Below are positions 34,478 through 42,523 of a stretch of DNA of 64,000 bases, piece by piece. Positions within the stretch are counted from its first letter, which is position 1, and the number at the start of each line of letters is the position of its first letter. The translations under genes and the position numbers were made by a program. A model generated the notes under the pieces. The model did no database searches, was not told the origin of the DNA, and worked only from the letters and a program-made list of their open reading frames with translations. Source of the stretch: Candidatus Obscuribacterales bacterium (GTDB lineage Bacteria > Cyanobacteriota > Vampirovibrionia > Obscuribacterales > Obscuribacteraceae); assembly GCA_019747875.1 (NCBI GenBank), contig JAIEQI010000095.1, forward strand, positions 1 through 64,000, given 5' to 3'.

Positions 34478-34707
34478 GCAACATCGATCCGCATGTTTCT
34501 TTCGCGCTCAGCCGCAAAGGCAAAACAAGCTTGAATATCGTCTGCTGTCAGATAAGGAAAATCATCAAGTATCTGCTCGCTAGTCATTCCTGCAGCAAAA
34601 TAAGACAACACATCATAAACTGTTATCCGCATTCCGCGTATACAAGGTTTTCCGCCACGTTTGCCTGGTTCGAATGTGATTCGTGTTTTCCAGCCATCTG
34701 TCATCAT
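34474..34707 (-). CDS. DUF433 antitoxin
   Basis: 77 residues. GKPCIRGMRITVYDVLSYFA followed by GMTSEQILDDFPYLTADDI is the DUF433 pattern, a winged-helix-like fold found in the antitoxin of DUF433/DUF5615 pairs. It probably binds its own promoter and neutralises the PIN-like partner. The pair sits between intergenic hairpins and is a likely mobile or accessory insertion, though no transposase or att site is visible. Confidence 0.85.
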   Translation of the reverse strand: MMTDGWKTRITFEPGKRGGKPCIRGMRITVYDVLSYFAAGMTSEQILDDFPYLTADDIQACFAFAAERERNMRIDVA

Positions 34708-34836
34708 CAGACACCCTAAATACTATTAGTATTGCTAATACATGATAACTTGCACAACTGAAATGTGCAATGTTGCAGGTGGTTCGCTCTTTTCGAGCTC
34801 TCTCGATTCGGACAGCACAAAATGACACACCAAGTT

Positions 34837-34862
34837 AAAGGGCGGTGCAAGCACCGCCCTTT
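34837..34862. terminator. Perfect 12-bp hairpin, bidirectional terminator
   Basis: AAAGGGCGGTGC (34837-34848) - AA - GCACCGCCCTTT (34851-34862). It lies 88 bp after the end of the minus-strand gene at 34951-35394 and is A-rich upstream, so it can terminate on either strand. A very similar, less perfect hairpin stands at 46110-46137. Confidence 0.75.
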
Positions 34863-34911
34863 GGCTCCCTCTCGAAAATTTTGTCATCGCCCATTTCCCT
34901 ATAATCGGGGA

Positions 34912-34938
34912 GGGCGCATGCATGACCCGCATGCGCCC
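34912..34938. repeat. GGGCGCATGC hairpin, interspersed-repeat type
   Basis: GGGCGCATGC (34912-34921) and GCATGCGCCC (34929-34938) pair perfectly around ATGACCC. The GGGCGCATGC phrase recurs at 48911-48920 (followed by AATGCGC), and AGGCGCA...TGCGCCT at 61188-61206, so this may be a further class of palindromic repeat. Confidence 0.5.
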
Positions 34939-34950
34939 AGGGAATTAAAG

Positions 34951-35394
34951 CTAGCGTGAGTACCCTGGTCTCCAAGCCCTGCGAGCCGGTGCTGGTGCGG
35001 CAGCTTTTACGGCGTGGTCCAGCCAGCCGAACACATGATCCTTTGGCATACTGCGTTCGAAGAACGAGGCAAACTCCGCTGGACAATCCATCAGCTTCGC
35101 ATTACTTGCTTGCAGTCCTTCCAAGCCAAGCTTTCGAGTTTCAGCATCACCTGCGCGCTCGTAGACCACGCGAAAGGACCATTGCGCTGCACCATATTGC
35201 TTAGTTTTGTAATAGCAGACGCTGATCATCAAACGAGCCTGCCAGTTCTCAGGTTCAACATCAAGAACGTTGGATAGGGCATTAATCGCCAGTTCAAAAT
35301 TACCTGCGCGATAAGCTTCCAGCGCCTCTAGAGCGTGAGCTACATCAGCATTTTGCGTATCGAATGTTATATTCGTTGCTTTACCTGACTGCAT
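34951..35394 (-). CDS. Short TPR-like protein
   Basis: 147 residues from ATG 35394 (the ATG at 35418 lacks a ribosome-binding site; 35394 is preceded by GGGGAATGGGAA). Residues about 15-85 form at least two TPR-like helix pairs (ALEALEAYRAGNFELAINAL, NWQARLMISVCYYKTKQYGAAQ). The C-terminus (APAPARRAWRPGYSR) is basic and disordered. No signal peptide, so it is a cytoplasmic adaptor candidate. Confidence 0.65.
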   Translation of the reverse strand: MQSGKATNITFDTQNADVAHALEALEAYRAGNFELAINALSNVLDVEPENWQARLMISVCYYKTKQYGAAQWSFRVVYERAGDAETRKLGLEGLQASNAKLMDCPAEFASFFERSMPKDHVFGWLDHAVKAAAPAPARRAWRPGYSR

Positions 35395-35549
35395 TTCCCA
35401 TTCCCCATTCTCTTCCATTTTGAAGGGTCATCGCCTCGACCTCTTCTTCATGCTCTCAATATAGGAGACGCTAATGTATTGAGGATGGAGATTATGGAGG
35501 AAATATGGAGGCGCGATCATTGTTGAGTTTCAGGCCTACTGCTTCGAGT

Positions 35550-36125
35550 TCACAAGTTCCCTCCAGCTATCCTATTGCTTGGGTATTCGCCCTGGAGGTA
35601 GGACTTGATGAGGGCCGCATGCGAAAGCGGTTTTGTAAGGTCGTCTATATTTGCATTCGTTTCGTAATCCAAAAGAACAACTTTGTTATCTTGTGTTAGC
35701 TGCTTCAACTTGGCTACATCGTCTTGCAAATAATTCTCTAGAACGTAGAGATAGCAGGGTAGGTAAATTTGTTCGCGAGCATCAAGATATCCGAGTAACT
35801 CTGAACCCAAAAGCCCTTTGCGGTGCCCTAAGACCTTGCCCAAGCTGCGCACCGTTCTCTTTATCCCCTTCATATTGCTTACTTCAAGTTTGCTTCGATC
35901 CACGTCCGCCTTTTCAAATACCTTTAGTGCCTGCCAAATTCCCTCGACAGATAGACCCGTTTCTCCTTCTGAAAACGGAATGGGGATTGATCCATGAGGA
36001 TAGAAAGGACTGAATCTAACCCAGGGCAAGTCGGCTTGAGATGTCACGTCAATGACGCAAGCATTTGGAAATTCCTTCTCGATGGTGCTTCTTGATTTGC
36101 GTTTACTTGCAATCGCGAGCTGCAT
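35550..36125 (-). CDS. Conserved hypothetical protein (DUF6939-like)
   Basis: 191 residues from ATG 36125, which has AAGGGAG 5 nt upstream. Conserved-looking blocks are DVTSQADLPWVRFSPFYPHG, SVEGIWQALKVFE, LGHRKG, LLGYLDAREQIYLPCY and LLDYETN ... KPLSHAALIKSYL. I recall this pattern from a widespread uncharacterised family listed as DUF6939 (unverified name). It is a compact alpha/beta protein. Its first 13 residues (MQLAIASKRKSRS) resemble those of the neighbouring caspase protein (see findings). Confidence 0.75.
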   Translation of the reverse strand: MQLAIASKRKSRSTIEKEFPNACVIDVTSQADLPWVRFSPFYPHGSIPIPFSEGETGLSVEGIWQALKVFEKADVDRSKLEVSNMKGIKRTVRSLGKVLGHRKGLLGSELLGYLDAREQIYLPCYLYVLENYLQDDVAKLKQLTQDNKVVLLDYETNANIDDLTKPLSHAALIKSYLQGEYPSNRIAGGNL

Positions 36126-36190
36126 AAGCACTCCCTTCACGTAAGCGGTTCGTCGCGCTCAGAAAACCAAAATCATAGTGTACAACGGAT

Positions 36191-38491
36191 CTATTTCTGT
36201 GGTCCGGTTTTTGCGCCGAGGATGACGTCGGATCCTTTCCATTGTTGGCGCACAACTGGGGTTTGGATTTGTTGGCGATCTCGCAGGACTTCTTCCTCGA
36301 CTTTTTGGTTCATGTAGTTGCATGCCTCGCTCAGTGATGTGTGCGCTCCGTGCTGCCTCAGTCCTTCAATTAAGTAGTGCGTGAACACGCCGTTTTTGTA
36401 GTTTTTGGATTCGTAGGATGTTTGGTTTGCGTCGCTGGACGCTATCAAGATCTGTCCCTTCCCTACCAGCAGTTCGTCGAGATTGAAATCGCGAAATCCG
36501 CGCTTCCCGCCCACGCGCTTTAAGCCTTTGCCACCGACATTGCTTTCCCCTGATGGAACGGAACTGTTATTAGTTTCGGAATCGGGTCCCTGGACTTCTG
36601 CGGATCCAGCATGGCAGACATCCAATATCACAATTACCCTGTTGCTTTTAACGATCTTTGAAATGCCGGCTGTGAGCCATTGCATTGGAATTCCGTTCAA
36701 AAGCAGGTTGCTCTGGTTAGTGTCGTAAGTGACTAAGAAGTTTGTTTTCTTAGCCTCAGTAGTCGCTTCGCTGGCATGGCTCGATAAATAAACAAGAACA
36801 AGATCATCAGCCTTCGCTCGAGTCCCGAGCCAATTGGCACCCAGAGCCCCAACAATGTTATCCCTTGTCGCTTGAGAATCTGTCAGCAGCTTCACATGAT
36901 CCGGAGCGAAGTTTGCTTCCTTGATCAAGAAATTCCTAAAGTCGTGAGCGTCCTTTGCCGCATACTGTAAATTCTGAGAAGGATCTTTGAAATCACTAAT
37001 ACCTACAATTAGAGCCCATTTTGCTCCCACCTGCTGATCTTGCAAGCTAGTTTTAGTTGTTCCAATTTGAATTTTTGCAGGTACTGAAGTTAGTTTTTCG
37101 GACCCAGGAATACTTTTCTTGATCCTCATGGCACTTTCACGAAGCTCCGCCGCTTCGGCATTTTTTCCTTGAGCTTCAAGCACTATTGCTAAATTGGTTT
37201 GATCCGATGCTACAACTGGACTTTTTTCCCCATATGCTTGAACGTCCTTCGCAAGCGACTTTCTATATAGCTCCTCAGCTTGCGGAAAATTCTTTCGCTT
37301 AATTTGAACCTCAGCCAACTTGTTGAGTGGAAAAGTGATTTGCTGCGCCGAAAGTCCGCTTGCTTTTTGCTGAAGCTTTATCATTCGTTCCAATGCAGCG
37401 ACTGCATCGTCCTCTCGTTGCTCCAAGAGGTAAGAAGTAGCAAGAATTCTCAAACTGTTGAGAAGATCTAAGTTTTCTTGCCCGCTTAACTCTTCCAAAA
37501 TAGCCAGAGCATTTTTCGCATGACGCTGGCCGCGCGCATAATCACCCATGCTTATTTCTAAAAGCGCCTGGCTCTCTAAAACCGATGCGAACTTCTTACT
37601 CTTGGCACCATGAATCTTTTCTGTAATAGTAATTGACCGCTGCAACAGAGGCTCAGCCTCCGCATACTTGCCCTGGCTCACATACACTGTTCCCAGGGCT
37701 TCCAAATTAGCAGCTAACTCGGGACTGTCTGCGCCTTTCTTCTCATTGATTGCAATGATGCGCTTGAGCAAACCTTCGGCGGCGACAAAATTATGATCGT
37801 GCCGAAATACAAGTGATTGAAACTCTAATGCCTCGGCAACATTCTTATCTTCAGCGCCATACGTTTTTTCAAAAGCAAGTTCAGCACGTTTGAAATAGTC
37901 CAGCGCAGATGCAGACTTATGCATTTTGAAGTAGAGCGCGCCAAGCTCGATATACAACTGCGCTAACTTCGGATCGCCAGGCTTTAACGTCTTTTCGCTA
38001 ATGGCAACTGCGCGACCCAACAGTGACTCTGCTTCTGAGAAACGGCGCTGCTGTGAGGCTAGTGACCCTAAGCGCGCAAGCATGGCTCCGACGTTAGCAT
38101 CCTCGGCTCCATAAGAGGTTTCGCAAATAGCCAAGGCTCGCCTATACAGTGATTCGGCCTCGCCTATTGTACTTTTCTGTTTACTCAACAGGTCCGCCAA
38201 CGGTACCAATGCCAGGATTTTCTGAGGGTCCTGCTCCTCCATCGACGAATCTGAATCCATGTCTTTCAAAGCCGCCTGGAAGGCAGCTATTGCATCCGAG
38301 CTCTTGCCCTCTTGCCGCAGTTTGCTTCCGGATTCAAGGAGCTTTGTCCAGTTAGGCTCCTGGGCAAATGCGAATTGCTGCGCAAAGAGGCAAGTGCAGA
38401 ACAGCGCAAGCAAAATCATTCGGTACTCTTTGCCAAATGCCTTCTTAAAATTGCATTTTGCTCTGCGCTTGCCCGCAATGGCGATCTGCAT
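36191..38491 (-). CDS. Secreted TPR-caspase (peptidase C14-like) protein
   Basis: 766 residues from 38491; a start at 38419 (residue 25) would place the signal peptide (MILLALFCTCLFAQQFAFAQ) first. About eight kinesin-light-chain-type TPRs fill about 55-455 (42-residue period, phrases such as YAEAEPLLQRSITITEKIHG). The caspase domain is about 488-760: His572 in VYLSSHASEA and Cys626 in VILDVCHAGS, with the substrate-side YDTNQSN. It is a full-length, apparently active caspase homologue, exported to the periplasm by prediction. Compared with the 12829 gene it has no membrane anchor and different TPRs. Confidence 0.88.
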   Translation of the reverse strand: MQIAIAGKRRAKCNFKKAFGKEYRMILLALFCTCLFAQQFAFAQEPNWTKLLESGSKLRQEGKSSDAIAAFQAALKDMDSDSSMEEQDPQKILALVPLADLLSKQKSTIGEAESLYRRALAICETSYGAEDANVGAMLARLGSLASQQRRFSEAESLLGRAVAISEKTLKPGDPKLAQLYIELGALYFKMHKSASALDYFKRAELAFEKTYGAEDKNVAEALEFQSLVFRHDHNFVAAEGLLKRIIAINEKKGADSPELAANLEALGTVYVSQGKYAEAEPLLQRSITITEKIHGAKSKKFASVLESQALLEISMGDYARGQRHAKNALAILEELSGQENLDLLNSLRILATSYLLEQREDDAVAALERMIKLQQKASGLSAQQITFPLNKLAEVQIKRKNFPQAEELYRKSLAKDVQAYGEKSPVVASDQTNLAIVLEAQGKNAEAAELRESAMRIKKSIPGSEKLTSVPAKIQIGTTKTSLQDQQVGAKWALIVGISDFKDPSQNLQYAAKDAHDFRNFLIKEANFAPDHVKLLTDSQATRDNIVGALGANWLGTRAKADDLVLVYLSSHASEATTEAKKTNFLVTYDTNQSNLLLNGIPMQWLTAGISKIVKSNRVIVILDVCHAGSAEVQGPDSETNNSSVPSGESNVGGKGLKRVGGKRGFRDFNLDELLVGKGQILIASSDANQTSYESKNYKNGVFTHYLIEGLRQHGAHTSLSEACNYMNQKVEEEVLRDRQQIQTPVVRQQWKGSDVILGAKTGPQK

Positions 38492-38622
38492 AATTCTGCC
38501 TACTTAAGCATTTTGGGCAATTCGGGAGGACTTGGGGAGAAACTGCATGTTAGTTGTAAATGCAAGAGAACAACAATGCCCACTTTGTTGATCTCAAATT
38601 TCTAGGTTCCGGAGATATTACT

Positions 38623-39537
38623 ATGAATTCTGAAACAGATAATGAAAAGAACAATGACAAGGTTTCTCAGAGCGAGTCTGGGGGAAGCGATGAGACCGGA
38701 GCTAACAGCAAGTTTTCACAAGAAGCCTTCGACTCTATGACAAGCACGCCGTCTGCACAAAGTGGTGAAAAGCCGCTAGAGGGCAGTGCGCAAAGAAGTC
38801 TACCAGCACAACGAGGGGAGATGGCTATGCAGCAAAACGGGGAGCGCTCAATGCTGCAAAGCGCGAAGGAGCTAGAGAAGCAAGGACTGTTGTCATCTCT
38901 TGAAATTACTGGCGAGCGCAATCCAAGTCCCAACGAGCGCAACAAGACAGCGGAACAAACGCAAACTGGCGCAAGATCCGCCCAAGCTAATGAGCAAACG
39001 CAAACAGGGGAGCGTTCTGCACAAGCAAATCCATCAGAGGAACGCCCGGGGCAAACCGATACGCCGCCGGCAACGACTCCGGAGACCGAGCAGAAACCAT
39101 GGAGTCTTGAAGAGTTTCGCAAGTCCCAGGAAGAAGCTAGGGACAAGCAACGAGAGCAAAAGATCAACGACGTTGTGGACTCGGTGTTAAAAGATGGAAA
39201 ACTACCGGAAAACTTCCAAGATATGCTGCGAGATTTTCAATCGAGACCATACTTCGGCGATTCCGCAGGTGATCCGCAAGGATTGCAACACATGGTTGAC
39301 AAAATAAATGAACGCCTAAAAGCTGCCGGCTCAGACCTTCGGCTCGATGTAAAAAGCATAACCCACAAAGCCAAACACACATCGCCACTGGATGCACCGG
39401 GCTCGCCAATAGGACTAGGGCAGATGTACAGCCGCTGGACAGAGAATCACGTCAACCTTCGAGATGCTAATGGCAAATCACGAGGACATGCATCTGTGAC
39501 AACGGACGTTGTAGCTGCACCAGGAGTTCGCTTCTAA
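38623..39537 (+). CDS. Polar protein of the same unrecognised family (copy B)
   Basis: 304 residues from ATG 38623 (CCGGAGAT just upstream); a longer frame starts at 38560. No signal peptide. The first 150 residues are low complexity, with the phrase QTQTG(A/E)RSAQAN repeated twice. Residues about 170-304 form the domain shared with the 30892 protein (NDVVDSVLKDGKLPENF ... MVDKINERLKAAGSDLRLDV), followed by WTENHVNLRDANGKSRG. A broken second copy of the C-terminal part begins straight after its stop (39539-39787). Confidence 0.7.
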   Translation: MNSETDNEKNNDKVSQSESGGSDETGANSKFSQEAFDSMTSTPSAQSGEKPLEGSAQRSLPAQRGEMAMQQNGERSMLQSAKELEKQGLLSSLEITGERNPSPNERNKTAEQTQTGARSAQANEQTQTGERSAQANPSEERPGQTDTPPATTPETEQKPWSLEEFRKSQEEARDKQREQKINDVVDSVLKDGKLPENFQDMLRDFQSRPYFGDSAGDPQGLQHMVDKINERLKAAGSDLRLDVKSITHKAKHTSPLDAPGSPIGLGQMYSRWTENHVNLRDANGKSRGHASVTTDVVAAPGVRF

Positions 39538-39538
39538 C

Positions 39539-39787
39539 ATCGATTCAATTAACAACAGATTGAAAGCTAGCGGCTCACAGTATTTCCTAAGTCTCGAATC
39601 CGCCTATGAGAGAGCCGAAGACGCGCCGAGAAGTTCACACAAATATCCATTGCGCGGTGATATCTATTCTCATCGTTACGAGGCATGGCAGGTGCACCAC
39701 ATTCAAGTCAAAGACCTCCAGGGTCAGGTTTGGCATCGCACGTATGCGGTCACCGATGCTATTCGGCGATCGGACGTTCCGCGCTAA
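39539..39787 (+). pseudogene. Truncated tandem copy of the family domain (copy C)
   Basis: Right after the TAA of copy B another frame reads IDSINNRLKASGSQYFLSL, which matches VDKINERLKAAGSDLRLDV of copy B, and goes on to W-x-HHIQVKDLQGQ, matching HVNLRDANGK, up to TAA at 39787. It has no start codon near its beginning (first candidate TTG 39560) and lacks the first half of the domain. It is best read as a decayed partial duplication; translation by read-through of copy B is excluded by the frame. Confidence 0.7.
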
Positions 39788-39809
39788 GTTAAACCTTACG
39801 AACAAGCTT

Positions 39810-41291
39810 TTACTCGTCGTCGGAGACTTTGTATTCTTTGCGGGCGACTCCGGTACGCATAGCGGCTTTGGCTACAGCTGCCGCTACGGATTCAGCTACC
39901 TTCGGATTGAAACAGCCTGGAATGATGTAGTCTTCGCAGAGTTCTTTAGGAGAAATTACTGACGCGATTGCTTCAGCGGCAGCAAGCTTCATTTCTTCGT
40001 TGATATCTTTAGCGTGGCAATCGAGTGCACCGCGGAAGATACCAGGGAAACAGAGAACATTGTTGATCTGATTCGGGTAATCAGAACGCCCCGTAGCCAT
40101 GATTCTCACATATGGCTGAGCGTCTTCAGGCATAACCTCCGGGGTTGGATTGGCCATCGCAAACACAATCGGATCCCGATTCATCTTCGCAAGATCCTTA
40201 GCCTCGATCGTGCCTGGTCCCGATAATCCGAGGAAGAGATCAGCCCCTTCCAGAGCTTCTTTTACACCGCCCTTAAACCCGGTCGGATTTGTATTTTCAG
40301 CAAACCACTCCTTCATGAAATTCATGTTCTCGCGACCTTTGTAGATCGCTCCGGTGCGGTCGAAGCCGATGATATTCTTCGCGCCCGCAGACATGATGAT
40401 CTTAGAACAGGCAACACCTGCCGCACCAACGCCTGTAACTACTATTTTCAAATCGCCAATGTCTTTCTTGACGATCTTCAATGCATTAAGAAGTGCGGCA
40501 AGTACGACAACTGCTGTACCGTGTTGATCGTCATGGAATACTGGAATATCCAGTTCCTTCTTTAAGCGATCTTCAATTTCAAAACATCGCGGCGCCGAAA
40601 TATCTTCTAAATTGATGCCACCAAATACGGGGGCAATGTATTTAACGGCTTTGATAATTTCTTCAGGGTCTTTGGTGTTCAAAGCGATTGGAAAAGCATC
40701 GATCTTTCCAAATTCTTTGAAAAGCATCGCCTTTCCTTCCATGACCGGCAAGGAAGCTTCAGGACCAATGTCTCCCAATCCAAGAACCGCGGTACCGTCG
40801 GTAACTACGGCCACGCTATTGCGCTTGATTGTCAACTGATGCACCTTCTCGCGGTCCTTGTTGATGGCCATGCACACGCGCGCTACGCCTGGCGTGTAAG
40901 CCATAGACAGGTCGTCACGCGTCTTGAGCGGAACTTTGTTCGTAACGCGAATCTTACCGCCCAGGTGCATCAGGAATGTGCGATCGCTGACATGCACGAC
41001 GTTAATTCCGGGCAGGTCGCGCAAGTTCACGACAATCTGCTCCCCATGATGTTCGTCTCGAACGGCAACCGTCACGTCACGAATAATGCACTCGTTCTCA
41101 AACCCCGCGATATCAACTGCTCCAATATCGCCGCCCAGTTCGCCGATAAGCGACGTTACTTTTCCGAGCATGCCGGGCTTGTTGTCGATCTTAAGTCTGA
41201 GAGTCAAACTGTAACTGGCGCTTGGTTTCACGAGATGTTTTTCCGATTGTGAGTCTTTGGCTTCGGTTGCTTTGCTTTGGGTGGTAGTCAT
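39810..41291 (-). CDS. NAD(P)-dependent malic enzyme with N-terminal ACT domain
   Basis: 493 residues. An ACT domain (about 25-105, LRLKIDNKPGMLGKVTSLIGELGGDI) precedes the malic enzyme core: YTPGVARVC, VTDGTAVLGLGDIGPEAS, EDISAPRCFEIE, PVFHDDQHGTAVV and the Rossmann GVGAAGVACSKI. It converts malate to pyruvate, CO2 and reduced cofactor. The ACT domain implies allosteric control by a small ligand, often an amino acid. It lacks the phosphotransacetylase-like tail of larger MaeB enzymes. Confidence 0.93.
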   Translation of the reverse strand: MTTTQSKATEAKDSQSEKHLVKPSASYSLTLRLKIDNKPGMLGKVTSLIGELGGDIGAVDIAGFENECIIRDVTVAVRDEHHGEQIVVNLRDLPGINVVHVSDRTFLMHLGGKIRVTNKVPLKTRDDLSMAYTPGVARVCMAINKDREKVHQLTIKRNSVAVVTDGTAVLGLGDIGPEASLPVMEGKAMLFKEFGKIDAFPIALNTKDPEEIIKAVKYIAPVFGGINLEDISAPRCFEIEDRLKKELDIPVFHDDQHGTAVVVLAALLNALKIVKKDIGDLKIVVTGVGAAGVACSKIIMSAGAKNIIGFDRTGAIYKGRENMNFMKEWFAENTNPTGFKGGVKEALEGADLFLGLSGPGTIEAKDLAKMNRDPIVFAMANPTPEVMPEDAQPYVRIMATGRSDYPNQINNVLCFPGIFRGALDCHAKDINEEMKLAAAEAIASVISPKELCEDYIIPGCFNPKVAESVAAAVAKAAMRTGVARKEYKVSDDE

Positions 41292-41446
41292 TTAGTGCAC
41301 CTGGTCCGTTAATTTCCGAGAAATGCGCATCAGAGCCAGTCCGATGCGATCTAATAGGATATATGGAGATAATCAGAATATTGCATTCTTCGCAGTTAAA
41401 TCTTTTGATTCGTTTTTCGGATATGCTTATGGTAGTCAAAATTAGA

Positions 41447-41498
41447 TGAAACGTGTCTGCATACGTTTCAACCTAATCGAGCACGTTCCCAAGAACGT
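41447..41498 (+). promoter_or_regulatory. Two inverted repeats upstream of the superoxide dismutase gene
   Basis: TGAAACGT (41447-41454) - 8 bp - ACGTTTCA (41463-41470), and ACGTTC (41483-41488) - CCAA - GAACGT (41493-41498). Both share an ACGTT half site, so one dimeric regulator could bind at both. They lie 90-140 bp before the SOD start and between divergent promoters, so malic enzyme could also be under control. Confidence 0.45.
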
Positions 41499-41585
41499 TG
41501 CAAGAAGTAGATTTCAGGGAATTCTAGTTTTAGAGAAATTCGAAAAACGAATTCGGGCAGCCGCCCGTTGCGAAAGGTGGAATGC

Positions 41586-42389
41586 ATGACAACCAAGAAG
41601 AACGAGATTATTGGCAACTACGAAATTTCCGAGGGCAAATTAACGACCCGACGAGAAGTTTTAATGATGGGAGCTCTGGCAGCAGGAACTCTTGTAGGAG
41701 CGGCTGCGAATGCAGCAAGCGATCCAGCTAAACCCACGACCATCTCTGGCGCAACTGTGGAAATTAAAGAGCGCGATTTTTCAGCTCTCATTTCGAAAAA
41801 GATGGAAGGACTTTCGTCAAATCAGATCGAACAACATCTAAAATTGTACAAAGGATATGTTGCCAAAACCAAAGAAATTGACGCATTGCTGAATGCGCCA
41901 GACGTGATCACACAAGCACCGGCAGCTAATGCAACGTATGCTCCTCTGCGTGAGCTTCTCATGGAACAGAGTTTCGCGCTCAACGGTGTTGTTTATCACG
42001 AACTTTATTTTGGCAACCTTGGTGGCACCGGCGGTGACCCAACCGGCGATTTGAAGTCCGCGATCGAAGCTCGCTGGGGAAGCTCAGCGAAATTCATGGA
42101 TTACTTAAAGGCGTCTGGCAAGTGCATGCGCGGTTGGGTAATCATTGGATGGAACACCAGAGATGGAGCGCTCCACGCTTATGGACTAGATATGCACAAT
42201 ATGTGGTCACCGGCCGCAATTGTACCAATAGTGGTGCTCGACGTATACGAACATGCTTACATGATCGATTACGGCATTAATCGTGCCGCCTACCTCGATG
42301 CCTTTGTCAAAAATATCGACTGGGACGTTTGCAACAAACGATTTGCGGCAGCAAGAAAACACCCTGTTGGAGCCGATGTAACACTTTAG
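41586..42389 (+). CDS. Tat-exported Fe/Mn superoxide dismutase-family protein
   Basis: 267 residues from ATG 41586 (AGGTGG upstream). The N-terminus carries a twin-arginine signal, TTRREVLMMGALAAG with Arg22-Arg23, then an Ala-rich cleavage region near 44. The SOD fold keeps all four metal ligands: His84 (IEQHLKLY), His138 (VVYHELYF), Asp219 and His223 (VLDVYEHAY). The gap between the domains (GGTGGDPTGD) is slightly long. It should detoxify superoxide outside the cytoplasm if active; the usual second-sphere Gln is not certain. Its transcript ends at the terminator at 42462. Confidence 0.88.
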   Translation: MTTKKNEIIGNYEISEGKLTTRREVLMMGALAAGTLVGAAANAASDPAKPTTISGATVEIKERDFSALISKKMEGLSSNQIEQHLKLYKGYVAKTKEIDALLNAPDVITQAPAANATYAPLRELLMEQSFALNGVVYHELYFGNLGGTGGDPTGDLKSAIEARWGSSAKFMDYLKASGKCMRGWVIIGWNTRDGALHAYGLDMHNMWSPAAIVPIVVLDVYEHAYMIDYGINRAAYLDAFVKNIDWDVCNKRFAAARKHPVGADVTL

Positions 42390-42461
42390 TTTGGATCCGA
42401 TTGGAAGCGTTGTAGGGAGCTGACTGCTCATCCTTACAAGAAAAAATCATGATCTAAGATC

Positions 42462-42499
42462 AAAGGAAAGGGAGCGACTAATCGTCCTCCCTTTCTTTT
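42462..42499. terminator. Bidirectional terminator between SOD and the calpain-like gene
   Basis: AAAGGAAAGGGAG (42462-42474) pairs with CTCCCTTTCTTTT (42487-42499), with CGA/TCG extending the stem. Both ends are A/T tracts, so it can serve both convergent genes. Confidence 0.8.
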
Positions 42500-42523
42500 C
42501 TGAATCAAAATGCAATCAGGACT

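Noticed and set aside
39560..39787. Independent 75-residue gene starting at TTG
   Set aside because: Similarity to copy B begins upstream of the TTG, so it is the tail of a broken duplicate.
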